Positions 9,370 to 17,300 of a DNA stretch of 57,279 bases are shown in pieces (positions within the stretch are counted from its first letter, which is position 1; each line of letters begins with the position of its first letter). The notes under the pieces are model-generated. The model did no database searches. It was not told where the DNA came from and saw only the letters and a program-made list of their open reading frames with translations. Position numbers and translations under genes: made by a program. Location of the stretch: positions 1 through 57,279 of IMG/VR virus record IMGVR_UViG_3300021963_006667; one strand, 5' to 3'. Source of the stretch: a virus.

Positions 9370-9871
9370 TCTGTACAAAGCTGCGTGCAGGGTGAAGACC
9401 ATCATGCCGATGAAGTATTACGACTGGAAGCAGTGGCACGAATGGCCGTATCGAACGATCGGTGACCATATCGTCCATGACGAAACCATCATCGATGTCG
9501 GTGCCGGCTGTGGGTTCTTGAGCATGCACCTTCTTATGACCGGTAAGTGTGACAAGGTTATTGCGTACGATACCCGCGAGAACATGTGCGAGTTTATGTC
9601 GTTGCTAAGTAATACGTTGGGTCTGGCCACACGCCTTGAAGTAAGGTGCGAACCGTTTCAAAGTAACCGACACGACAACTTGACCGTCTCGACCAGACTC
9701 GGGTTTTCAAACCTGCTACTCAATAACAAGGCTCAGACTATAACTATGGCTCGTACGAGAGAGTGCGAACCTATCATGAGATACGTCGAAACTCCAGATG
9801 ATTGGAACGAGAAGGTCGTTACGAGAGATGATGGATTTACTATGAGGTTGTTATGGAACTATCGAGAATAA
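9362..9871 (+). CDS. SAM-dependent methyltransferase-like protein
   Basis: 169 residues from the ATG at 9362; a TTG at 9350 would add four. It has a Rossmann-type motif I (IIDVGAGCGFLS), followed by a probable motif II ending in an acidic residue (KVIAYDTRENM). It is short for a class I methyltransferase, and the usual motif IV (D/N-P-P-Y-like) is not evident, so it may be a minimal, degenerate or non-catalytic member. It overlaps the upstream radical SAM gene by 8 bases and the next gene by 19. Context suggests methylation or SAM/SAH-related help to the radical SAM enzymes; that is inference. Confidence 0.65.
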   Translation: MDDLYKAACRVKTIMPMKYYDWKQWHEWPYRTIGDHIVHDETIIDVGAGCGFLSMHLLMTGKCDKVIAYDTRENMCEFMSLLSNTLGLATRLEVRCEPFQSNRHDNLTVSTRLGFSNLLLNNKAQTITMARTRECEPIMRYVETPDDWNEKVVTRDDGFTMRLLWNYRE

Positions 9872-10224
9872 TTCTACTCTATAACGATGAATTCGAGATC
9901 CCACTCGAAACCGTTTACGGAGTGGTGTACATGGTTCCAGGATTAACGAAGCAGTTTCCCTGGTGGATTCGTCGGTTCTGTATTGAAGGCTATGACTATA
10001 ATAGTCCAGACTTTGAAGTCGTAGGAACAGGAGTTTCATCCGTAGTCGGGACACCATTAACGGAGAAGGCACACGAGTATCGTAAATCGATCTTCGGCCA
10101 ACGATGGATCGAAGATCTTAACTATGAGATCGTCTCAACCTTTCCTCCGCTTAGAGGGGTTAGCGTTCAGGGAGACGACTACACTCTTGATTCGGATTTA
10201 ATGAGGATACTACAGAATGTCTGA
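9853..10224 (+). CDS. Unknown small protein in the radical SAM island
   Basis: 123 residues, ATG preceded by GAGG. Aromatic-rich, with FPWWIRRFC and an acidic C-terminus; no family recognised and no membrane segment. It overlaps both neighbours (19 bases upstream, 8 downstream), so it belongs to the same translationally coupled run. In size and position it could be a peptide-recognition or partner protein, but no RRE-like (PqqD-like) pattern could be identified by eye. Confidence 0.7.
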   Translation: MELSRIILLYNDEFEIPLETVYGVVYMVPGLTKQFPWWIRRFCIEGYDYNSPDFEVVGTGVSSVVGTPLTEKAHEYRKSIFGQRWIEDLNYEIVSTFPPLRGVSVQGDDYTLDSDLMRILQNV

Positions 10225-11353
10225 TGAGGGCGAAGAGTTCCGTAAGTTTAAAGACCACAATACGTACTTTGTGACAGAAGACGCGTTGATGCCACTGCAT
10301 CATGATATAACGTTTAGCCCGACTCGTAAATACTATTGTGGCGCAAATTGTCAAGTTTGTTACATCAAGAAGAAACTAAAGGCACATCTACCGTATTACG
10401 CCGAAGCCATACCCGAAAAGATCACGGTCGAAGACGAAAAGAGATGGTTCGAGATTTTTGAATACTTCTACGTGATTCGAGTAGTCGATGACCTGAAGTT
10501 TTTGAAGGAACACTATCCTCACATCTATGGATGGTACAAAGAACACGCCTCGATCTTTGAGTACGGTATGACTGACAACGCGATCGTTCAGCAGCATGAA
10601 ACTCTCATGGAGTTGGACATGAAGAGTTTGTCCGAGGTCGCTCTGAGCGAAGAGTTCATGAACAAGGTAAACTCGAAGAAGAACTACAACAGGGTGATGG
10701 AGATCCTTCAGAGTTACATCGACAAATACGACCTACACAAGATCAAGGTAATCAAGACTACAAACGAAGAGTTACCTTATCATGCGAGGGAGTTGGTCGA
10801 GTGGATCAACAATAAAGGAATCGTTACGTCTCTGCATAATGACTATCGTAAAACCAATGTAGATGACAACGAACTTGGTAACATTGACCATGACTTAGCC
10901 GGACTCTTCGACTATCAGAATAGTCACGTCCTATGTTACAACGACCGAACATATCAGGTCTATCGTGGATCGTTGCACTTATACGGAGATCGATTCTTCT
11001 ATAGTATCGATGATGCCACCGATATTAACTGGGAACCGTTTCATACTATGAATGGCGACTTTGACCATCAGAAGTTTATGGTCGATATGATCCAAGGCAA
11101 GTTCGATCTGTACTCAAAGTTTGCCGATGAGTTGAAAAATGCTGGAGGTGGTACCGCCGAAAAATTTCGAAGCTACTATATAAATACTACTGACAGCTTT
11201 ATGGTGAACGGCGACTTCAACTTCATACCCAAGATCATGTTAAGTGAAAACTCGAAATACTACAACAAACTGGTAGAGCTTGGGTATCGTCCAACTGAGG
11301 TTGGGTTGTACCTACCTGGAAGCTCACCCAAACCAATCATCGGATTTAGGTAA
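10217..11353 (+). CDS. Minimal or degenerate radical SAM-like protein
   Basis: 378 residues. An exact CxxxCxxC motif, YYCGANCQVCYIKKKL (C41, C45, C48), lies near the N-terminus as in radical SAM enzymes, including the aromatic residue often found after the third Cys. The normal GGEP and xNG motifs are not visible, and the ~300 residues after the motif do not look like a standard TIM-barrel series. It may be a highly diverged radical SAM enzyme or a partner protein with one Fe-S cluster. A GGGTAEKF stretch occurs near residue 312. It overlaps its upstream neighbour by 8 bases and ends 5 bases before the second HxHT protein gene. Confidence 0.6.
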   Translation: MSDEGEEFRKFKDHNTYFVTEDALMPLHHDITFSPTRKYYCGANCQVCYIKKKLKAHLPYYAEAIPEKITVEDEKRWFEIFEYFYVIRVVDDLKFLKEHYPHIYGWYKEHASIFEYGMTDNAIVQQHETLMELDMKSLSEVALSEEFMNKVNSKKNYNRVMEILQSYIDKYDLHKIKVIKTTNEELPYHARELVEWINNKGIVTSLHNDYRKTNVDDNELGNIDHDLAGLFDYQNSHVLCYNDRTYQVYRGSLHLYGDRFFYSIDDATDINWEPFHTMNGDFDHQKFMVDMIQGKFDLYSKFADELKNAGGGTAEKFRSYYINTTDSFMVNGDFNFIPKIMLSENSKYYNKLVELGYRPTEVGLYLPGSSPKPIIGFR

Positions 11354-11358
11354 AGACA

Positions 11359-11730
11359 ATGGCATCATATTCAAATACGACATCGGTTGCTGTCGCGACA
11401 TCGCTAAGAACAACATATACAACACCGTTGTTGGCGCAAATTGCAAGTGGTAATACCGTGCAAGCGGCGCATATGACCATGCTTAAAAACTTTGCAAATG
11501 CGATCTTGGTTCATACGCATACGTTAACGGATTACTCACAAATTAAAGAATTTGGTAATACTAATGCTAGTGCGTTTACGGTTGATACTGTTCCCCAAGT
11601 ACCAAGCGCTAACGTCGGTGCAACATACACTGCTGGAAACGTAATCGGCGCGAACGAATACACCGAAATTAGAGTAGCTGTTGAAGCTCTAAGAGTACAC
11701 AGCCATACATGGGATGATGCAATAGTATGA
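11359..11730 (+). CDS. HxHT-repeat small protein, second candidate substrate
   Basis: 123 residues, with two copies of the module seen in the 64-residue protein at 6491: a short helix-like stretch followed by HxHT and Asp. Copy one is FANAILVHTHTLTDY (H52, H54); copy two is VEALRVHSHTWDDAIV (H114, H116) at the extreme C-terminus. It has no cysteines, unlike the 64-residue protein. The Thr/Ala/Ser/Val-rich composition resembles the neighbouring fibre proteins. Its stop overlaps the ATG of a radical SAM/SPASM gene by 4 bases, repeating the small-protein/maturase order seen at 6491-8335. It is either a virion or fibre component with metal-binding histidines, a modification substrate, or both. 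Confidence 0.7.
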   Translation: MASYSNTTSVAVATSLRTTYTTPLLAQIASGNTVQAAHMTMLKNFANAILVHTHTLTDYSQIKEFGNTNASAFTVDTVPQVPSANVGATYTAGNVIGANEYTEIRVAVEALRVHSHTWDDAIV

Positions 11731-13001
11731 TGCAACTACCTTGTTATGAACTCAGTGATGGTAGTTCGTTTTATTATGACTCTCACTCAAATACTATTTA
11801 CAACACAGAAGGCGAGCAATTAAGTTTGCCGCCTTCAAAAGCTATTGAATACTACGAATTAGAAGCAGCAAACCATGGGGTGGATTATAAGGTCAACAAC
11901 CCGTTTGCGATTCGTATCCTTCTCGGACATGCGTGTAACTACAACTGCACCTATTGCATGCAGAAAGATATTGGTAATCCGTTAGAGAGACCACAATCGA
12001 TTTATACCGAATCGTTTATTGCTAACATCAAGAAGAATCTAAACCTTGATAGGTTGAACAGAATTGAACTTTGGGGTGGAGAACCTTTCCTATATTGGAA
12101 AGACATGGTCGAGATCATGAAGTTCTTTGATTCTCCCAATAGAGAGTTCTTCATATCAACAAATGGTTCGGCATTTGTACAAAAACACGTTGACTTTTTC
12201 CAAACGTTGAAATCTACAATCTTAATCAGCTGTAGTCATGACGCTGTAGGCCAAAAAGAACTTCGTGGTGACGACATCCTTGAGAACCCAAAGAAGGTCG
12301 ACATCATTAAGAAGATGTTGGCTCTTCCGAATGTACAACTAGGGTTCTCGTCGGTGGTTAGCAATCAGAACCACGACCTATATGCAATCAACGACTACTT
12401 CAAGGAATTCTGTGACCGTGAAGGAATCGAGAACATGAAGATCACCTTCATCCCGGCAAAAAACTATGACGTTCATGACACAGAGATGGCTTCGTCGAAC
12501 TACATTCTGCGTGGTGAAAAGTTGAAAGCGTTCGCTCAACACCTATACGACTTCACACAAGATTCGTTCAACGATCGTACAAGATTCCTACGCAACAACA
12601 TCCTGTACTCGCCCGAGGGTGTGGTGGACTACGCTAAATTCCTGAGACAACAGACTCCGATCACGACCAAGTCTGGCTGTGGTGCAGACTCAAACGACGT
12701 TTTATCGGTTGACATTCAAGGAAACGTTCGCTTATGCCCGCACACCGATAGTAGCTTCATTGCTGGTAAGCTGGAAGATGTAGGTTCGGTAAAGATCAAA
12801 GGCATGGATCTTGCTCGTAAGAAGACTCACTGCATGAAGTGTCCGGTGAAACGACTCTGCAGATCGTCATGCCCTATCAAGTTTCCAGACCACGTGTTCT
12901 ACTCTAACTGCGCACTCGAGAAGGTCTGGTGGGGAAACATCCAACTTCACGCATTTAAATTATTATTCGGACAAACCGTGTCCATGAAAGAGGCAGCATG
13001 A
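11727..13001 (+). CDS. Radical SAM/SPASM-type enzyme
   Basis: 424 residues; ATGATG start overlapping the preceding stop. The radical SAM motif is HACNYNCTYCMQKD (C70, C74, C77), followed by ELWGGEPFLYW and FISTNGSA. The C-terminus shows a good SPASM pattern: SGCGADS, VRLCPHT, then CMKCPVKRLCRSSCPI and a final SNC, enough cysteines for two auxiliary clusters. Family members mature peptides and proteins. The immediate upstream neighbour is the HxHT-repeat protein, and the downstream gene (4-base overlap) is a DUF3050 protein, suggesting that the three work together. Confidence 0.92.
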   Translation: MMQLPCYELSDGSSFYYDSHSNTIYNTEGEQLSLPPSKAIEYYELEAANHGVDYKVNNPFAIRILLGHACNYNCTYCMQKDIGNPLERPQSIYTESFIANIKKNLNLDRLNRIELWGGEPFLYWKDMVEIMKFFDSPNREFFISTNGSAFVQKHVDFFQTLKSTILISCSHDAVGQKELRGDDILENPKKVDIIKKMLALPNVQLGFSSVVSNQNHDLYAINDYFKEFCDREGIENMKITFIPAKNYDVHDTEMASSNYILRGEKLKAFAQHLYDFTQDSFNDRTRFLRNNILYSPEGVVDYAKFLRQQTPITTKSGCGADSNDVLSVDIQGNVRLCPHTDSSFIAGKLEDVGSVKIKGMDLARKKTHCMKCPVKRLCRSSCPIKFPDHVFYSNCALEKVWWGNIQLHAFKLLFGQTVSMKEAA

Positions 13002-13744
13002 AACTTAACAAATCACTCATCGAAGAGCATACGTCGATGCTACGCAACCACTCGTTGCTCGTGACCAACAACATCCAAAGCAAAGACGACCTTCGAATCT
13101 TTATGGAACATCACGTGTTCGCCGTCTGGGACTTCATGTCTTTGTTGAAGACTTTGCAAAACGAAGTCGTTCCAAGCAAGACCCCGTGGATGCCCACCCG
13201 TGGGACACGTTCCGACATTGCAAGGATGATTAACGAGATCGTGACCGGTGAAGAGTCTGACATCGCACCAGGCGGAGGATCGATCAGTCACTTCGACCTA
13301 TATCTTCAGGCGATGCTTGAGGTGAATGCAGACACAAGTTCTATTACATCATTTTTGAAGAACCTAGAATGGTCTGGCACCATTCCATACCAACTTGCAC
13401 CAAAACCGGCAGAGAAGTTTATGCGAAACACGTTTGGTACCATTAATCGTGGACCGCACTGTGTTGCTGCTTCGTTTGCATATGGCAGAGAAACCATCAT
13501 TCCTGATATGTTCACTCGACTATTAACCCAACTCAATATCAGTCAACTTGATGCGCCAAAGTTTCATTATTACCTGCAGAGACACATTGAGGTCGACGGT
13601 GATGAACACGGTCCAATGTCTGAGCATCTCGTTGAATATTTCTGTGACGACGATCCTATTAAGGTTCACGAAGCCGAACAATCAGCGATTGCAGCCATCA
13701 AAGCACGTATTGACTTCTTCAACGACATAGAAAAGCTCCTGTAG
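12998..13744 (+). CDS. DUF3050-family protein, heme-oxygenase-like fold
   Basis: 248 residues. The sequence FMEHHVFAVWDFMSLLKTLQ, followed by PWMPTRG, MINEIVTGEESD, GGGSISHFDLYLQAM, and later FAYGRETIIPDMFTRLL and RHIEVDGDEHGP, matches my recollection of DUF3050. I expect this family to have a heme-oxygenase-like helical fold; some proteins with that fold are diiron oxidases. Conserved His and Glu residues suited to metal binding are present (H38/H39, GEE, SHF, EHG). The activity is unproven. It overlaps the radical SAM/SPASM gene by 4 bases and is the last gene of the island, ending 8 bases before a late promoter. Confidence 0.75.
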   Translation: MKLNKSLIEEHTSMLRNHSLLVTNNIQSKDDLRIFMEHHVFAVWDFMSLLKTLQNEVVPSKTPWMPTRGTRSDIARMINEIVTGEESDIAPGGGSISHFDLYLQAMLEVNADTSSITSFLKNLEWSGTIPYQLAPKPAEKFMRNTFGTINRGPHCVAASFAYGRETIIPDMFTRLLTQLNISQLDAPKFHYYLQRHIEVDGDEHGPMSEHLVEYFCDDDPIKVHEAEQSAIAAIKARIDFFNDIEKLL

Positions 13745-13752
13745 ACGATTCT

Positions 13753-13760
13753 TATAAATA
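13753..13760 (+). promoter_or_regulatory. T4-type late promoter TATAAATA
   Basis: A perfect TATAAATA lies 26 bases before the ATG at 13786, with AAGGAGAT ribosome binding sequence between. In T4 this element is recognised by the gp55 late sigma factor, and a gp55 homologue is encoded in this window. It starts the second fibre/structural run. Confidence 0.9.
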
Positions 13761-13785
13761 GTCATAGAACTTAAGGAGATATTCT

Positions 13786-14118
13786 ATGGCTATTAAAGCG
13801 AATTTAGTTATCGATCAGGGCACTTCTTTTAGTGCTACAGTTGACGTAACAGATACTGGTGGTGCGGCTTATAACCTTACCGGATACACTACCGCTGCTC
13901 AAATGCGTAAGAATTATAACTCTTCAAGCGCCGTAACTTTCTCAACTTCACACAACGGTGCATATGGTCAAATCACGTTATCGCTCAACGCCGCTAATAC
14001 AGCGGTTCTTGAGCCTGGACGTTACCTATACGACGTTGAGATTACGTCTGGAAGTGCTATCGTTACTCGAGTCGTCGAAGGAATCGTAACTGTTACACCT
14101 GGAATGACGAGAATCTAA
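13786..14118 (+). CDS. Small virion protein, BppU N-domain-like
   Basis: 110 residues, all-beta in appearance: an opening strand region (VIDQGTSFSATVDVTD), YNLTGYTTAAQMRKNY and a C-terminal VEGIVTVTPGMTR. This pattern resembles the Ig-like N-terminal domain of phage baseplate upper proteins and small structural proteins I recall from marine T4-like phages. It is first in a late transcription unit of fibre genes with a strong AAGGAGAT site. It probably serves as a baseplate or fibre attachment protein; moderate confidence. Confidence 0.7.
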   Translation: MAIKANLVIDQGTSFSATVDVTDTGGAAYNLTGYTTAAQMRKNYNSSSAVTFSTSHNGAYGQITLSLNAANTAVLEPGRYLYDVEITSGSAIVTRVVEGIVTVTPGMTRI

Positions 14119-14119
14119 C

Positions 14120-14365
14120 ATGACTATAAAGGCCACAGTCACTCAAAATGGGAAAACAACTGCTAAGGTAACACCTCAGCAGAACATACTCGTAACTAAC
14201 TATCAGGTAAGTTCGAGTAATATCACCCTAAATGATCTAGTTGACGTTGAAGTAGGCAATCTTCAAGATGGCGCGCTATTATCATATAATCAAAATACTC
14301 AATCTTGGAAAGCTATTACCTCTATAGAGAATCCAAACACAGAAGTTAATGGAGGCTTCTTCTAA
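14120..14365 (+). CDS. Small fibre-associated protein
   Basis: 81 residues. The central LNDLVDVEVGNLQDGALLSY, followed by a Trp-containing turn (SWKA) and a GGFF C-terminus, resembles phage fibre connector segments of the kind DLVDVxxxxLxDGxLLxYN. It starts one base after the preceding stop, and its stop overlaps the next ATG (TAATG). It is likely a short fibre or hinge component; no enzymatic motif is seen. Confidence 0.68.
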   Translation: MTIKATVTQNGKTTAKVTPQQNILVTNYQVSSSNITLNDLVDVEVGNLQDGALLSYNQNTQSWKAITSIENPNTEVNGGFF

Positions 14366-17300
14366 TGTCACTCATTCGTATTAAAAGATCAGGCACTTCT
14401 GGATCGCCTTCAGCACTTGCACAAGGTGAAATGGGATATTCGTTCTTTGCTGGAACCCAATCAAACGGCGGCGACCGTCTTTATATTGGTACCGGCACTG
14501 AAACAGGTGGTGTAGCTGCAAACATTGAAACCATTGGAGGTAAGTATTTTACCGCTAAGTTGAATCATGTTCCGGGCGTATTAACTGCAAATGCGGCAAT
14601 CATCGTCGATGCAAGCTCTAAGATCGACACACTCAACATCTCTAACATCACGATTACCGGCAACACGATCAGTACGACCGCTACAAACGCGACCCTGATT
14701 CTGGCACCAAACGGTACCGGTGTTATCGACGTTTCTGGTAAGCGTGTTATCAACAGCGCTGCTCCTGTCGCAAATACCGACCTCGTAACTCTTGGACACT
14801 TGAATAACACCTATACCGGCGTTCTTAACATTGCTGGTGATGCTGGAACCGACGCAATCTCTCTAACTTCAGAGACGTTGTTGGTAACCGGTGGCGTGGG
14901 TCTTTCATCCGCAGTTACGGCCAACACGATTACGGTAAACCTTGACAATACCACAGTAACCGCTGGATCTTATGGTGCCGCTGGTTCCGTTGGTACATTC
15001 ACTGTTGATGCTCAGGGTCGACTTACCGCTGCTGGCGCAACTACAATCTCGATCACTTCGGCTCAGGTCAACGACGCGACTGCTCTTGCAACCGCTTCAA
15101 GAATCGTCCTTCGTGACGCTTCAGGAAACTTTGCAGCTAACACGATCACAGCCGCTCTGGCCGGTAATGCTACCACAGCGACCACATTGGCCACGACCCG
15201 TACTCTCTGGGGTCAAAACTTTAACGGCGGTGCAAACGTAACAGGTTCGCTCACATCAGTCGGCGACATTACTGGTACCGCTGGTGTAACACTTACCGCA
15301 ACTGCAGGAACCCTTGCTCTTGCAGCCACAAGTACAAACGTAATCACACTATCGACAAACGCGACTGAAACCCTTCGCATCTCTGCGAACAACAACGTTG
15401 GTATTGGTAACACCACACCAGCCGATAAACTAAGTGTCACTGGTACGTCAAACTTCACTGGTAACATGGCACTCGGTGCAAACGTTGCTATTACCGGAAC
15501 GGTTACTTCGGGAACTTGGCAGGGTTCTATCGTTCAACCTACTTATGGTGGAACTGGTAAGTCAACTCTTCCAGCCGCATTTGCTGCACTAAGTGGGTTT
15601 ACAACGACAGCAACAGCAGCTGGTACAACGGTATTATCAAACACTTCAACCTCTTACCAGATATTTACCGGTGCGACTACTCAAACCATTACGCTTCCTA
15701 ATACGAGCACTCTGGCTACCGGTTGGTTCTTTGAGATTCAAAATAACTCGACTGGCTCGCTTACTATCAACTCGTCTACGGCGGTTAACATCGTTCCTGC
15801 AACTGTGGCCATTGCTGGCACAAGCGTTAGAGTCACATGTATCTCTATCGCGGATAACACAGCAGCCGCGTGGGACGTTGAGGTTGTAGGATTCAGTTCG
15901 TTCACCGGTACTGGTGCGTTTGCACGATCTTTAAGCCCAACTATCACAACTCCTTCCATCACGTACTCCACGTCAGCTGCGATTACCGCTGGTACTAACG
16001 CTCAGGGTCAAGGTGCTCTTACCTCTGACTACAACGTTGTAACGACAACTACCGCTAACCCATCTGGCGTGACGCTTCCAACCGGCGCAACCGGGCGTGT
16101 TGTTACTGTCGTGAACAGGGGAACCAACCCCATCACGATCTATCCAGCAACCGGTGGAGTGATTGATGCTCTTACAACAAACGCTGCAATTACACTTCCT
16201 GTAGGAAGAGAACTTACTTTCAAAGCGTCATCCGCTACTCAATGGTATTCTACGTATAATCTATCAACCGGTCTTGCAGATACGGCAACGATCCTTGCTA
16301 CGACTCGTACGCTATGGGGTCAGAACTTCAACGGTTCTGCTAACGTCACAGGCGACCTAACCTCCGTGGGTAACATAACTGGAACTGGTGCCGTTATCAT
16401 GACGGCAACTGGTGCAAACCCAATAACTTTTGTCACAAATAGCGTTGAAACTCTCAGAGTATCGGCCAACAACAACGTAGGTATTGGCAACACCGCTCCT
16501 GCAGATAAACTAAGCGTCAACGGTACAGCGTACTTTGGTGCTCCAGTTAGAATGGCAGCAAACGTTCAGATCGATGGTACCCTTACAGTCGGCGGAAGTA
16601 CAACTGTTATTAACGCGACGAACCTCTCTGTATCTGATAACATGATTTATCTGAACAACGGTTCAACGGCTACGATCACTGGAGCAGTTTCAAACGGTAC
16701 GACGTTCGTTTATACCGCGCAGAATAACTATAACACAAGCATGGTTGTGACGGTAACTGGAGTTAACCCATCAGGGTTTAACGTTACCGGTGCAACCGTA
16801 ACAGCTGCGAACTCAACAAGCTTCACGATTGCGAACACTTCTTCTCCGGGTGCATACGTAAGCGGTGGTAGTGCAACGGCTAAAACTTCTGCGTATCCAG
16901 ACCTCGGTATTGCTGGTGCATATAACGACGGTACGTATGCTCACGCTGGTATCTTCAGAGATGCTACCGACGGACGTTGGAAGTTCTATCATGGCTACAC
17001 GCCGGAACCAGACGCATCGGTATTCATCGACACCGCAAACAACTCGTTTACACTTTCGGACGTTCAAGCTTCTACGTTTATCGGGGCACTTACCGGAAAC
17101 GCTACAACCGCAAGCTCTGTTAACAACTCAGTAACGTTCAACAACGGTGGATCCGGTGCTGCATCTGGTACCACATTTAATGGTTCCGCAGCTCAGACAA
17201 TCTCGTATAACACGGTTGGTGCGTCTCCACTTGCTGGTTCTACGTCACTTACCACCCTTGGTACAATTGCGACCGGTACATGGAACGGTTCTATTATTGG

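Noticed and set aside
11179-11186. TATAAATA inside the CxxxCxxC protein gene
   Set aside because: It lies in coding sequence about 170 bases before the next gene; it could serve the HxHT gene but spacing is unlike the other late promoters.
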